A stretch of DNA of 64,000 bases from Arthrobacter sp. DNA4 (GCF_024362385.1 NZ_CP101466.1:186001-250000), one strand, 5' to 3'. Positions 1 through 8,698 are shown, numbered from the stretch's first letter. Notes: a model not told the origin generated them from the sequence alone. Numbers and translations are program-made.

Positions 1-442
1 TGGCGCCCAGGCCCACCGCGGCGGCCTCCGCAAACCACAGCTCCGCGGCCGCGCCGTCGTCGCTGACGAACCGGGAGAGCGCTTCGGCGCCCACCACGGT
101 TCTTCCTTCCAGTCCGTAGATGGGCTGGAATGCGGTCATCAGCATTTGGTTCTCAAGCAGGGTGCTGATCCGTGAAGCGCTGCGGATGGCATCCAACTGC
201 TCCGCAAACTGCGGCGGAAGCGCGGGCGGCGTGAGCCGCATGTCCCTGGCGGCTTCCAGTGTCTCCGTCACGTTGGCGTCGCTGCGCCGGGTCTCGAGGA
301 GATACTCCAGCAGGGCCCGTTCCGGCACGCCTGGATTCTCATCGAGGCTGTTGCTCAGCCGCTGCCGGACGGCGGTTCCCGCAGGATCCGTATCCGCCAG
401 CACGGCGGCGATAATTCCCCATGCCTGTACCCGAACCGACAT
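1..442 (-). CDS. EAL-domain protein, N-terminal part (cut by window edge)
   Basis: The first 147 residues are visible; the 3' end lies outside the window. The start is the ATG at 442, behind a GGGGGC Shine-Dalgarno-like stretch. Residues 1-95 are an N-terminal region I do not recognise. From about residue 103 the sequence enters an EAL domain: TAFQPIYG, then GAEALSRF with the EAL-type motif at 120-122. EAL domains hydrolyse or bind cyclic-di-GMP; catalytic competence cannot be judged because the acidic metal ligands lie beyond the edge. It follows a GGDEF-EAL gene on the same strand after about 195 bases. It could be a degenerate sensor rather than an active phosphodiesterase. Confidence 0.8.
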   Translation of the reverse strand, partial: MSVRVQAWGIIAAVLADTDPAGTAVRQRLSNSLDENPGVPERALLEYLLETRRSDANVTETLEAARDMRLTPPALPPQFAEQLDAIRSASRISTLLENQMLMTAFQPIYGLEGRTVVGAEALSRFVSDDGAAAELWFAEAAAVGLGA

Positions 443-637
443 TAGCAACGCCCCCAGTTGACGAAGTAATGACCCGATGGCCCCATAATGTTCAAATTTC
501 CAAACGCCTTATAAAAGAACGGTGCTGCCAACCTGATTTCCGAGGCGGCGAAAAACCAGACACCGCACGCTGATCGTATAACGGCGGCCACGAAAGTGCA
601 GTAGTTTTTGCGTTACTGGTTAGCGCTTTCCTGCTGG

Positions 638-2161
638 TCAGCCAGCAGTTCCGGAATCTGGTCCGGGGAATGGGTAGCTGAAGTAGTAGCCCTGGGCGCT
701 GCGGCAACCCAGGCCGCGGAGGATTTCTGCCTGTTCCGCCGTTTCGACGCCCTCCCACACCGCTTCCAGCCCGCATGCCCGCACCAGTTGCAGGACTGCC
801 GCCACCAGCGCGGGCTGGCTGGGATCGCTCTCCAGCCCGGTGATCAGTGACCGGTCCACCTTGACCCGGTCCACCGGCAGCCGGCGGAGGTAGCTGATGG
901 ACGAGTAGCCGGTGCCGAAGTCATCGATCTCGATGCCCACACCCAGGCCGCGGAGCCCGCCCAGCGAGTACCGGTCCAGCTCGTTGCCTTTGACGATTGC
1001 CACTTCCGTCAACTCCAGGACAACCTGTTCAGGCCTGACGCCGGTCTCCTGCAGGGTGTTGCGCACGTCCTCGATGAACTGCAGGCTCTGCAGGTCTGTG
1101 GCGGAGATGTTGATGCGCACGGAGAACCTGCTGTCCACCAGGGCGGCATCAATCCAGGCCCGCAGCTGCTTCACCGCGGTCCTGAGGACCCAGAGTCCAA
1201 GTTCGGAGATCAGGCCCGCCTCTTCGGCAAGGGGAATGAACTCGTCAGGCATGATGAATCCGCGGGTCGGGTGGTTCCACCGGACCAGTGCCTCCACGCC
1301 TTCGATCCGCCCCGTTCCAAGTTCCACCACCGGCTGGTAGTACAGCGTCAGCGCATCACCCTTGATGGCGGCCCGCAGGTCATCCACCAGCTGGCTGCGG
1401 AGCCGGCGCACCAGCAGCAGAGCGGGCTCGAACCGGTGCAGCTTGTTCTGCCCCTCGGCCTTGGAGGCATACATGGCGACGTCGGCCTCCATCAGCATGT
1501 CCTCAGGGCTCTGGCCCGCGCTGCCCACGCTGAGTCCGATGCTGGCACCACAGCGCACGCTGCGGCCGGGAAGTTCAATGGGTTCGTTGAGGGAGGCCAG
1601 GATGCGGTGTGCCACGATCGCCGCCTGGTCCGCCGATGCGGAGGGCATGACGATGGCGAATTCATCCCCGCCCAGGCGGGCTACGACGTCGGAGGCGCGC
1701 ACCGCGGTACGGAGCCTTTCACCCACGGTCACCAGGACCTGGTCCCCGGCCGTGTGCCCCAGGCTGTCGTTGATGGATTTGAATGCGTCAAGGTCCATCA
1801 ACAGGATGGCCGGCCCCTCTTCGGACCCCCCGCCGTCCGCCGCGGCACGGGCCTCCAGTGCGGCGCGAAGGGCTTCGAGCAGCGCCGACCGGTTGGCCAG
1901 CCCGGTCAGCGGGTCCTGCATGGCCATCTTCTGCATCTCAAGGTGGGCCTCGTGAAGGAGCTGGGTCCGGACCTGCACCCGCTGCTCGAGTTCCTCGTAG
2001 ATGACCTGCAGGTCTTCGGCCAGCAGATTGGTGCCCATGATGATCGCATCGAGCTCGTCCCGGGCCGGTGAGACTTCTATCCGGGAGGTGAGGTCGCCGG
2101 AGGCAAGCCGGACAATGCCTTCCAGGAGCTGGGAGAGCCGGGGATCGTCGTTGGCAAACAT
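638..2161 (-). CDS. GGDEF-EAL cyclic-di-GMP protein
   Basis: A 507-residue cytoplasmic protein with both cyclic-di-GMP synthesis and hydrolysis domains. Residues 1-55 resemble a HAMP-like linker and 45-80 a coiled coil, with no membrane segment. The GGDEF motif is intact at 164-168 (RLGGDEF), and an RxxD inhibitory site (RASD, 155-158) suggests product feedback. The EAL motif sits at 290-292 (VEALVRW), followed by LELTE near 383 and DDFGTGYSS at 413-421, so the phosphodiesterase domain also looks competent. The late motif reads VWEGVET rather than the usual VAEGVET. The ATG has a good AAGGAGG site. It begins 20 bases after the histidine kinase gene ends, so the two are probably co-transcribed. 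Confidence 0.93.
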   Translation of the reverse strand: MFANDDPRLSQLLEGIVRLASGDLTSRIEVSPARDELDAIIMGTNLLAEDLQVIYEELEQRVQVRTQLLHEAHLEMQKMAMQDPLTGLANRSALLEALRAALEARAAADGGGSEEGPAILLMDLDAFKSINDSLGHTAGDQVLVTVGERLRTAVRASDVVARLGGDEFAIVMPSASADQAAIVAHRILASLNEPIELPGRSVRCGASIGLSVGSAGQSPEDMLMEADVAMYASKAEGQNKLHRFEPALLLVRRLRSQLVDDLRAAIKGDALTLYYQPVVELGTGRIEGVEALVRWNHPTRGFIMPDEFIPLAEEAGLISELGLWVLRTAVKQLRAWIDAALVDSRFSVRINISATDLQSLQFIEDVRNTLQETGVRPEQVVLELTEVAIVKGNELDRYSLGGLRGLGVGIEIDDFGTGYSSISYLRRLPVDRVKVDRSLITGLESDPSQPALVAAVLQLVRACGLEAVWEGVETAEQAEILRGLGCRSAQGYYFSYPFPGPDSGTAG

Positions 2162-2181
2162 GGCCAGTCCTCCTTCGGCGC

Positions 2182-3825
2182 CTAGTTGGCCTGGACGCGG
2201 TCAGTGCCGAGGGGAAGGCTGACGGTGACGGTGGTCCCGGTGCCCAGGGTGGAAGCGACATCGATCCGGCCGCCGTGGCGGTCCACAATGTCCTTGGAGA
2301 TGGCAAGGCCCAGCCCTGTGCCCGGGATGGCGCCGTTCATCGCGTTCGAGGCCCGGTAGAACCTGGTGAACACATGGTTGATTTCGTCGTCCGAGATGCC
2401 GATGCCGGTATCGGCGATGCGCACGGTGGCCCACTTGGACCCGTCCGCCGCGGCGTGGGATTCGCTGCCCACCTCGATCCGGCCGCCGCTGGGGGTGAAC
2501 TTGATGGCGTTGGACACGAGGTTGGTGAAGACCTGCTGCAGCTGCACCTCATCGGCCAGGATCTCCGGATCCTCCGGAACCGGGTCCACATCGATGGTGA
2601 CGTTCTGCAGGGTGGCCAGCGGGCGCAGCGCCGCGGCAACCAAATCCAGGGTGCGTCCCAGGCGCACCGGTGCGAGCTGCATGTCCGCGTTGTCCAGCCC
2701 GCCCCGGGAGACGCTGAGCATGTCCTCGATGAGGGTCCGGAGCCGTTCGGTGTTGCGGACCACGATGTCCAGCATCTGGTGGACCTCCTTGGACACCGGG
2801 TGCTCGGTGCTCTCCTGGATCATGTCCAGGTACGCCATGATCGAGGTCAGCGGCGTGCGAAGCTCGTGGTTCACCGTGGCCAGGAAGTCCGTCTTTGCCT
2901 TGTCGAGTTCGCGCAGCTGCTTGACCACCTGCTGCTGGCTGCTGATCAGGTGGCTCTGGATGAGTCCGTAGGCCGCGTTGCCGGCCACGTGCTGGATCAG
3001 GCCCAGTTCGGCGCTGGACCACGTCCGTGGCCGGTCCATCATGGCGATCCAGATGATGCCCAGGGAGGAGTTGCCTTCGCCGATGGGCACCGCCAGCGTG
3101 GAAGCCGCCCCCGCCACGGCCCTGGCCGGCTTTTCGTCGGCCCTGGGCTCGGTTTCATTTCCGTCCGACGAGAGCGTCTCTGTCCCGGCCCAAAGCGCAT
3201 CGGCCGTGGCGCGGGCCTCGTCCTCGCCGGGAAGGGCGTCCTTGGGCAGTTCCGCCAGCCCCTGCCGGTGCCAGGTCGCCATGATCACCGGGACGCGGTG
3301 GTCCTCGAAGGTGGCCAGCACCACGTGGTCGGCCTTGAAGGTCCGGCCGAAACCGGAGACCACGTGGTTGGCGATCTCCTGGGGATCGTTGGTGGCGCGT
3401 ACCGCGGCTGAGACCTCGCGCAGCTGCTCACGGAGTCCCTCGGCCTCCTGCCGGGCGGCGCGGCGCCGGGACACCTGCTCGATGAGGACGGATGCGCGGT
3501 GGACCAGTTCTTTGGGCTCCGGCGGCTTGGTGATGCAGTCGTGGACGCCGGCGGGGTTGGCCGCGGCCACCTCCTGCGGATTGTCCAGGTCCACCATCAC
3601 CAGGACGGGGGCCGCGGACTGGGCAGGGGACAGAAGCGCGTCGGCGACGACGATGGAAGGCTGGCCTGCGTTCAGCAACGCGGCGAGGCTGGCGGCGTCC
3701 GCCGCTTCCCGGACGCCGTACCCCGCGTCCCGCAGTGCCTGGGCGTTACGGGCCAGCCGGCCGGCGTCGGGATCAGCGACGACGGCGGTGCGGGTCAGGC
3801 GCACGCCACTCGGCACAGCCGTCAC
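2182..3825 (-). CDS. Receiver-like / GAF-like / sensor histidine kinase
   Basis: A 547-residue soluble kinase with no transmembrane segment. Residues 10-115 look like a response-regulator receiver: acidic DPD near 18-20, a possible phospho-acceptor Asp-62 (ADALL) and conserved-type Lys-100 (ITKP). Residues 140-290 resemble a GAF sensor domain. A coiled linker leads to the H-box NHELRTPL with His-320, N-box NLVSNAIKFTP (about 435-445), G1 DTGIGIS (472-478), an F-box VFTRFY and G2 GTGLGLAIS (502-510). It is a complete HisKA/HATPase_c kinase. A receiver at the N-terminus makes it a hybrid likely fed by another kinase. No partner response regulator is adjacent; the downstream neighbours are cyclic-di-GMP enzymes, which suggests a link to that second messenger (inference). 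Confidence 0.9.
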   Translation of the reverse strand: MTAVPSGVRLTRTAVVADPDAGRLARNAQALRDAGYGVREAADAASLAALLNAGQPSIVVADALLSPAQSAAPVLVMVDLDNPQEVAAANPAGVHDCITKPPEPKELVHRASVLIEQVSRRRAARQEAEGLREQLREVSAAVRATNDPQEIANHVVSGFGRTFKADHVVLATFEDHRVPVIMATWHRQGLAELPKDALPGEDEARATADALWAGTETLSSDGNETEPRADEKPARAVAGAASTLAVPIGEGNSSLGIIWIAMMDRPRTWSSAELGLIQHVAGNAAYGLIQSHLISSQQQVVKQLRELDKAKTDFLATVNHELRTPLTSIMAYLDMIQESTEHPVSKEVHQMLDIVVRNTERLRTLIEDMLSVSRGGLDNADMQLAPVRLGRTLDLVAAALRPLATLQNVTIDVDPVPEDPEILADEVQLQQVFTNLVSNAIKFTPSGGRIEVGSESHAAADGSKWATVRIADTGIGISDDEINHVFTRFYRASNAMNGAIPGTGLGLAISKDIVDRHGGRIDVASTLGTGTTVTVSLPLGTDRVQAN

Positions 3826-3984
3826 AGTGTTCCCTTCCTCCCAGTTGAGTACATTCTAGGGGGACGGCGGCCACAGGGGTCCAGAGCGCCCGCGCCCACC
3901 CCTTATTCGCGCCCCGTGGGCAGGGCACGCCGTAATGTGGCCGAAGCTGCGCCGGTTGGCAGGGACGGAACATATATTTGAGCC

Positions 3985-4809
3985 GTGTCCTCCCCAACGA
4001 AGTCGCCGCGGTCCGTCCTGCAGAAGTACCTGATGATTCCCAAGCTCGTCAGGTTGTCGCGGGGCGCGCCGAAAGACCGGCACCAGGCGTGGGACACCTA
4101 CTGGGCACGAATCACGGCCACGGGCCCCGGCGGGGAGGTCCTGTGGGATTCGGGCAGCGACCATGAGTTCCTGGGCTACAAGGACAGCCTCCTGCGCTAC
4201 CTGGACCCCGCGCTTCCCGTGGTGGATACCGGGTGCGGCCATGGCAGTTTCACCCGGGCGCTCGCAGGCGTCTTCCCCCGGGTGGTTGGCGTTGATGTCT
4301 CGCCGCACGCCGTTGACCGGGCCCGGGCGGAGTCCGCGGGAAGCGGCAACACGACCTTTGAAGCGCGGGACATGACGGCGGAGGGTGCCGGAGCGGCCCT
4401 GGCCGGGTCCCTCAACGCAGGCAAGGACGGGGCCAACGTCTTCATCCGCGGCGTCCTGCACGTCCTTGCCCCGGCGCACCAGATGGCGCTGGTCGAAAAC
4501 CTCCGGCTCCTGGCCGGGCGCCGCGGCACCGTCTTCATGGCGGAAACCAACTTCCAGGGCAACCCGGTGGAGTATGTGTCCCACCTCGGCGCAACCACGC
4601 GGGGCATTCCGGCGCCGTTGGAACTGGCCATCCGCGGGCTCCCCATGCCGGGGCACTTCGGGCCCGAAGAGCGCGAACGGACGTTCCCGGCGTCGGCCTG
4701 GGAACTCCTTGAAGATGGCCATACGGCCATCGAAACCAACCCGGTGACCGGCGTGCCCGGCCAGGACCGGGTGCCCGGGTATTACGCAATCGTCCGCCCA
4801 CGCCGGTAG
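3985..4809 (+). CDS. Class I SAM-dependent methyltransferase
   Basis: A 274-residue protein with Rossmann motif I VVDTGCGHGSF, followed by VVGVDVS carrying the acidic residue that binds the ribose of S-adenosylmethionine. The segment NVFIRGVLHVL is in the usual post-II position. The substrate cannot be inferred. The GTG start at 3985 has no good Shine-Dalgarno, but a TATATT hexamer lies at 3973-3978, only 6 bases upstream, so the transcript may be leaderless. It is divergent from the kinase gene. I see no close operon partner; about 370 non-coding bases follow. Confidence 0.82.
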   Translation: MSSPTKSPRSVLQKYLMIPKLVRLSRGAPKDRHQAWDTYWARITATGPGGEVLWDSGSDHEFLGYKDSLLRYLDPALPVVDTGCGHGSFTRALAGVFPRVVGVDVSPHAVDRARAESAGSGNTTFEARDMTAEGAGAALAGSLNAGKDGANVFIRGVLHVLAPAHQMALVENLRLLAGRRGTVFMAETNFQGNPVEYVSHLGATTRGIPAPLELAIRGLPMPGHFGPEERERTFPASAWELLEDGHTAIETNPVTGVPGQDRVPGYYAIVRPRR

Positions 4810-5181
4810 GCCCCAGGGCAGGGCATTCAACCCTCCCCGCAGACTTGTCCGGATTCCCGCAGCCAGTCCGCAGGCCGCCGTCCTTCCCCTTGACACCGGC
4901 CGGATCCAGAGGCTCCATGGTAAGTAGACTTACTAGTTAGCCCCGAGGTGAAAGGAAGGCCACGCCAGCCGGGGGGGACGGTTCTGCACCTTCGATTCCC
5001 GGACACACTGAATTTCATCCACCAGCAACCGCGCAGCGACGGCATCCGTCGAATTTCTTCCGGTTGGAAAACCCCAGCCGGGAAGACGCCCAAGCCGCAC
5101 CCGCGCCCCAGCGCCGTCGGGTTCCGGATTACCCTCCGGTACCCCGCACCGGCCGCCGGCGCAAGACCTACAGGAACCACC
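4810..5181. other. Intergenic region with promoter-like elements
   Basis: No convincing gene is seen here. A TTGACA hexamer lies at 4890-4895 and the palindrome TAAGTAGACTTA at 4921-4932, which probably mark the promoter and operator for the gene starting at 5182. The roughly 250 bases between the palindrome and that start are an unusually long leader. They are open in the frame of the downstream gene but have no ribosome-binding site for a longer form. Confidence 0.5.
4921..4932. promoter_or_regulatory. Palindrome TAAGY-NN-RCTTA, site 1
   Basis: TAAGTAGACTTA has perfect 5-base arms around a 2-base core. It lies 26 bases past a TTGACA hexamer and upstream of the 5182 gene and the SDR. Related sites occur at 9311, 42914 and 55547 in this window, which makes a shared repressor or activator plausible. 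The binding protein is unknown. Confidence 0.45.
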
Positions 5182-5628
5182 ATGAGCAACCTCATTCCGT
5201 CCGGCGACCTCCGCCGGATGCTGCTGCCCCCCACCTACGGGCGGCACGTCACGTCAGCCACCGAATTCACCATTCTGTCCGTGGAGGTATGGGCCTCCGG
5301 GTTGGTGGTAAACATCCACCTTCCCTCCGATGACGCCCCCGAGCCCCGGCTCTTGCTCCAGGACCACTTCGGGACCGAATACACACTGCAGGAATCCGCC
5401 ACCGTCGGGGCCCGCAACCTGCAGGTCTTCACCCCGTCCGTGCCGCCGGGCACCAGGAGCCTGACCATCAGATCGGCTGACGACGCCGGCAACAGGCCCG
5501 TGGTGACCTTCGCCGTGCCCCTCATGGCCGTGCCCGAAAGCCGGCCAAACCTGGAGGCGGCAGGCCGCGGGGCCTCCGCCGCCGCTATTGACGAGTCCTA
5601 CGAGTCCGACCTCCGCCGCCCTGCCTGA
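5182..5628 (+). CDS. Hypothetical protein
   Basis: A 148-residue soluble protein I do not recognise. The ATG at 5182 is chosen because AGGA precedes it at good spacing and the reading becomes protein-like only from here. The N-terminal half is rich in beta-type alternation (FTILSVEVWASGLVVNIHL), and a later stretch reads like a single beta-sandwich domain. The C-terminal 30 residues are low-complexity. It ends 18 bases before the SDR gene, so they probably form a two-gene unit. The upstream palindrome hints at stress control. Confidence 0.65.
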   Translation: MSNLIPSGDLRRMLLPPTYGRHVTSATEFTILSVEVWASGLVVNIHLPSDDAPEPRLLLQDHFGTEYTLQESATVGARNLQVFTPSVPPGTRSLTIRSADDAGNRPVVTFAVPLMAVPESRPNLEAAGRGASAAAIDESYESDLRRPA

Positions 5629-5646
5629 CCTACAGAAAGGCCCGCC

Positions 5647-6456
5647 ATGCCCGATACCAGCAACTTCACGCCCACTGCCGCCATCGTCACCGCCTCCGAC
5701 TCGGGAATCGGCAAGGCCACGGCTGTTGCGCTGGCCCGCGCCGGGATGGACGTGGGCGTCACCTGGCATTCGGACAAGGCGGGTGCGGAGGGGACGGCCG
5801 AAGAGATCCGCAGCCTGGGGCGCAAGGCTGTGGTCCGGCAGCTTGACACCACAGAACTCCGGGCTGCTGCGGGCGTGATCGACGACCTCGCCGGGGAACT
5901 GGGCGGCCTGCACGTCTTCGTCAACAACGCGGGGACGGGGGCCAACACCAAGTTCCTCGATATGGGCATCGACGACTGGATGAAGATCCTCGACACGAAC
6001 CTCAACGGCGCATTCGTCTGCCTGCAGGCCGCGGCGCGGCGCATGGTCAAGGCAGGCAAGGGCGGCCGGCTGGTGGCGGTGTCCAGCGTGCATGAGTTCC
6101 AGCCGCGCGTGGGTTCATCCGCCTACGATGCCTCCAAGCACGGCCTGGGCGGCCTCATGAAAACGCTCGCCCTGGAGCTGGGCCAGTACGGCATCACGGC
6201 CAACACGGTGGCCCCCGGCGAGATCGCCACGCCCATGACGGGGCAGGAGGACCAGGATCCGACGACGACGGCACGGCCCGGGGTGCCGCTCGGACGGCCT
6301 GGCCACGCGCGGGAGATCGCTGACGTCATCGCCTTCCTTGCCTCGCCGGCGTCCAGCTACGTGACGGGTGCGGCCTGGGTGGTGGACGGCGGCATGCTCC
6401 AGATGGGCCCGCAGGCCGGCTCGCACCTCACCGGCAATGAGTGGCGTGAGGGCTAG
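5647..6456 (+). CDS. Short-chain dehydrogenase/reductase
   Basis: A 269-residue classical SDR. The nucleotide-binding segment is TASDSGIG (15-22), a variant of TGxxxGxG with Ala in place of the first Gly. NNAG is at 93-96, catalytic Ser around 146-147, and Tyr-160/Lys-164 in YDASK. The C-terminal YVTGAAWVVDGG is typical of the family. It should be an NAD(P)-dependent oxidoreductase of a small alcohol or sugar, but the substrate is not evident. AGAAAGG supports the ATG. It follows the 5182 gene closely and precedes the glycerate kinase, from which it is separated by a LacI-type operator. Confidence 0.88.
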   Translation: MPDTSNFTPTAAIVTASDSGIGKATAVALARAGMDVGVTWHSDKAGAEGTAEEIRSLGRKAVVRQLDTTELRAAAGVIDDLAGELGGLHVFVNNAGTGANTKFLDMGIDDWMKILDTNLNGAFVCLQAAARRMVKAGKGGRLVAVSSVHEFQPRVGSSAYDASKHGLGGLMKTLALELGQYGITANTVAPGEIATPMTGQEDQDPTTTARPGVPLGRPGHAREIADVIAFLASPASSYVTGAAWVVDGGMLQMGPQAGSHLTGNEWREG

Positions 6457-6501
6457 GCCGTTCCGTCCGGTTGAGGAGTCACTCAGTCCGCATCGCGGAT
6501 C

Positions 6502-6517
6502 TGGCAAGCGCTTTCCA
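6502..6517. promoter_or_regulatory. LacI-family type operator
   Basis: TGGCAAGCGCTTTCCA is a palindrome around the central AAGCGCTT, with a single mismatched pair. AAGCGCTT cores with TGG/CCA flanks are characteristic of LacI/GalR-family operators. The site lies 25 bases before the glycerate kinase start, where a bound repressor would block transcription. No LacI regulator is encoded in the window, so control must be in trans. Confidence 0.6.
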
Positions 6518-6542
6518 ATGCAGTGCTGGCATGATGGAGCGC

Positions 6543-7667
6543 ATGCGCATTCTTATCGCTCCGGACAAGTTCAAGGGGTCCCTGACGGCAGCTGAAGCCG
6601 CCGCCTCCATCGCCGAAGGGGCACTCCGGGTCTACCCGGACGCCGTCGCCACCCAGTTTCCCATCGCCGACGGCGGCGAGGGCACCCTGGAAGCGGCCGT
6701 GGCGGCAGGATATGAGGAGCGGTTGAACGCCGTCGTGGGGCCCATCCTCGCCCCGCTTGGCGCCGCCTGGGCCATCCACAAGGCAGGCGACGGCAAGGTC
6801 ACGGCGGTGATCGAAACCGCCCAGGCGTCCGGCCTGGCGGACATGGAACCAACCCCGGCCAACGCCTTGCGCGCCCACAGCTATGGGTGCGGCCAGCTCA
6901 TCGCCGCAGCCCTCGACGCCGGCGCCACCGAGATCGTCCTGGGCCTGGGCGGGTCCGCCATGACGGACGGCGGCAGCGGCGCACTACGCGCCCTCGGACT
7001 GAAACCCCTGGACTCAGCAGGAAACGTTGTGCCCCTGGGCGGAGGTTCGCTGGCCGACGTCACAACGCTGGACACGAGCGGGCTGGACCCGAGGCTCTCC
7101 GCCACCACATTCCGCATCGCCGTCGACGTCCGCAACCCGCTGTACGGGACGTCCGGCGCCGCCCACGTCTTCGCCCCGCAGAAAGGCGCGGACCAGGACG
7201 CAGCGGAAATGCTCGACGCCGGGCTCCGCAACTGGGCGTCGGTGCTGCGGGAAGCAACGGGCCGGGACGTGAACGTCCCCGGCGCCGGCGCCGCCGGTGG
7301 CTTCCCGGCGTCGTTCCTTGCGTTCACCAACGCCACGCTGGAAGGCGGCTTTGCACTGGTGGCGGGGCTGACCGGCCTGGCCGCCCAGCTGGACCAGGCT
7401 GACCTGGTGATCACCGGTGAGGGATCCATGGACTCCCAGTCGCTCACCGGCAAGGCGCCGATCGCGCTCGCGAACGCGGCCCGGGACCGCGGCATACCCG
7501 TCATTGTGGTGGCCGGCAGGATCCTGGTGACCTTCGAGGACCTCGCCGGACACGGCGTGGTGGCCGCGGCCCAGCTGCTGGATGTGGCGTCGAGCCCGGA
7601 AGATGCCGTGGCAAACGCCGGAAAGTACCTGGCCTGGGCAACGAGCCAGGTACTCGAAGGCGCCTAG
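6543..7667 (+). CDS. Glycerate kinase (glycerate 2-kinase family)
   Basis: A 374-residue kinase of the GarK/GlxK type that phosphorylates D-glycerate into lower glycolysis. It opens with the family signature MRILIAPDKFKGS and contains FPIADGGEGT, the glycine-rich LGLGGSAMTDGG, and the late ITGEGSMDSQSLTGKAP. I place the start at 6543 because the signature begins there; ATGs at 6531 and 6534 are alternatives, with GGAG at 6535-6538 serving 6543. The LacI-type operator just upstream implies induction by a sugar-acid signal. Its stop codon shares the 4-base palindrome CTAG with the stop of the converging gene. Confidence 0.93.
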   Translation: MRILIAPDKFKGSLTAAEAAASIAEGALRVYPDAVATQFPIADGGEGTLEAAVAAGYEERLNAVVGPILAPLGAAWAIHKAGDGKVTAVIETAQASGLADMEPTPANALRAHSYGCGQLIAAALDAGATEIVLGLGGSAMTDGGSGALRALGLKPLDSAGNVVPLGGGSLADVTTLDTSGLDPRLSATTFRIAVDVRNPLYGTSGAAHVFAPQKGADQDAAEMLDAGLRNWASVLREATGRDVNVPGAGAAGGFPASFLAFTNATLEGGFALVAGLTGLAAQLDQADLVITGEGSMDSQSLTGKAPIALANAARDRGIPVIVVAGRILVTFEDLAGHGVVAAAQLLDVASSPEDAVANAGKYLAWATSQVLEGA

Positions 7668-7999
7668 CCCACGATGGTGGTGTTGCGGCGCCGCCGGAAC
7701 ACCAGGATGGCAATCACCACCAGGGCAGCCACGCCGGCGATCACCCACGGGGCGTAGTTCAGTCGCGTGGACTCATTTTGTGCGGACTCGCCGGTGCCGG
7801 GGTTGGCCGGACCGGTGGACGCGGTATCCCCGGGGGAAGGCGTGGGAGACGTGGCTGCCGGCCATGCCGCACCGGCCGATCCCGGGGCCACCTGGCCTGC
7901 CTGTACTGTGCCTGCCGCAGCGGTTGCTGCCCCGGCGGAAAGCGCCGGGGCTGCGAGGAGCAGCAGGGCCAGCAGGGTGGTAGGCACGAACGTTCGCAT
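7664..7999 (-). CDS. Small exported protein with C-terminal membrane anchor
   Basis: A 111-residue protein I cannot name. It has a signal peptide (MRTFVPTTLLALLLLAAPAL, then an Ala-rich cleavage zone), a Pro/Thr/Ser/Gly-rich extracellular linker, and near the end one hydrophobic helix (WVIAGVAALVVIAILVF) followed by RRRR. The layout resembles a sortase-anchored tail, but no LPxTG motif is present, so anchoring would be by the helix alone. ATG 7999 has an AGGAGAG site. It lies downstream of the DUF6766 gene on the same strand. Confidence 0.72.
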   Translation of the reverse strand: MRTFVPTTLLALLLLAAPALSAGAATAAAGTVQAGQVAPGSAGAAWPAATSPTPSPGDTASTGPANPGTGESAQNESTRLNYAPWVIAGVAALVVIAILVFRRRRNTTIVG

Positions 8000-8033
8000 A
8001 CAGTCTCTCCTCATGGATGGGCTGGTTGGGCCG

Positions 8034-8696
8034 TTAGGCGCCGGTTTCGTAGTGGGGTTCGGCAACAGGCTTCGATTCCGGGGATCCCTTCTCCCGCAGG
8101 TACACCGACGCTCCCACCAGGACGCCGACGGCCAGGAACTCGCTTTGCCAGTTCTGGAAGGACTCGAACCAGAAACGGCTGGTGCCCAGGTACTGCAGGA
8201 ACGTGATGGCGGGCTGGCCGTGGCTTTGCTGGTCCTGGTTGTACTCGTCCACCCCGCCGGCGGCGTGGAGGAGGAACGAGGCAAGGAACAGCACGAAAAA
8301 CAGGATCGACAAGGAGTGCTCGTACACCTTCAGTGCCACGCCGCCGCGCCGGATCGGCCACGGGGTGGCGCTGCTGATACGCGCTTCCCGGGGGTCTTGG
8401 TCCTGAGGGGCCTTCCTGCCCATCGGCTTGGACTCGGATGAGCCCTTCTGGAACAGGAACACCGTGAGGACCACGTACATGGCCATCTGCAGGAACTCCG
8501 ATTCCCAGTTCTCGAACGTGGCCTCAACGAACGCGCCGGTTCCCAGGAACTGAAGTACGGACACCGCCGGCTCGCCGTGGGCCTGCTGGTCTTCGCTGTA
8601 CGACGCTGCACCCGAGAGGACCATTCCCACGAAGAACGCCAGGAACAGGCCCAGGTTGGCTACCAGCAGCCCGTGCTCTTTGGCCCACTTACGCAT
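8034..8696 (-). CDS. DUF6766-type membrane protein with internal duplication
   Basis: A 220-residue protein with four hydrophobic helices arranged as two copies of one unit. Each copy has a helix, then YSEDQQAHGEPAVSVLQFLG in copy 1 or YNQDQQSHGQPAITFLQYLG in copy 2, then W-S-EFL, a second helix and KGS-ESKP. The conserved His, Asp and Gln-rich loop in both halves suggests a functional polar site. I believe this corresponds to DUF6766; function is unknown. It starts 2 bases after the DUF6328 gene stops, so the two are almost certainly co-expressed, with the small anchored protein downstream. Confidence 0.8.
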   Translation of the reverse strand: MRKWAKEHGLLVANLGLFLAFFVGMVLSGAASYSEDQQAHGEPAVSVLQFLGTGAFVEATFENWESEFLQMAMYVVLTVFLFQKGSSESKPMGRKAPQDQDPREARISSATPWPIRRGGVALKVYEHSLSILFFVLFLASFLLHAAGGVDEYNQDQQSHGQPAITFLQYLGTSRFWFESFQNWQSEFLAVGVLVGASVYLREKGSPESKPVAEPHYETGA

Positions 8697-8698
8697 CC

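Noticed and set aside
3856..4896. 346-codon open frame on the minus strand
   Set aside because: It mirrors the methyltransferase, whose SAM motif is clear on the plus strand.
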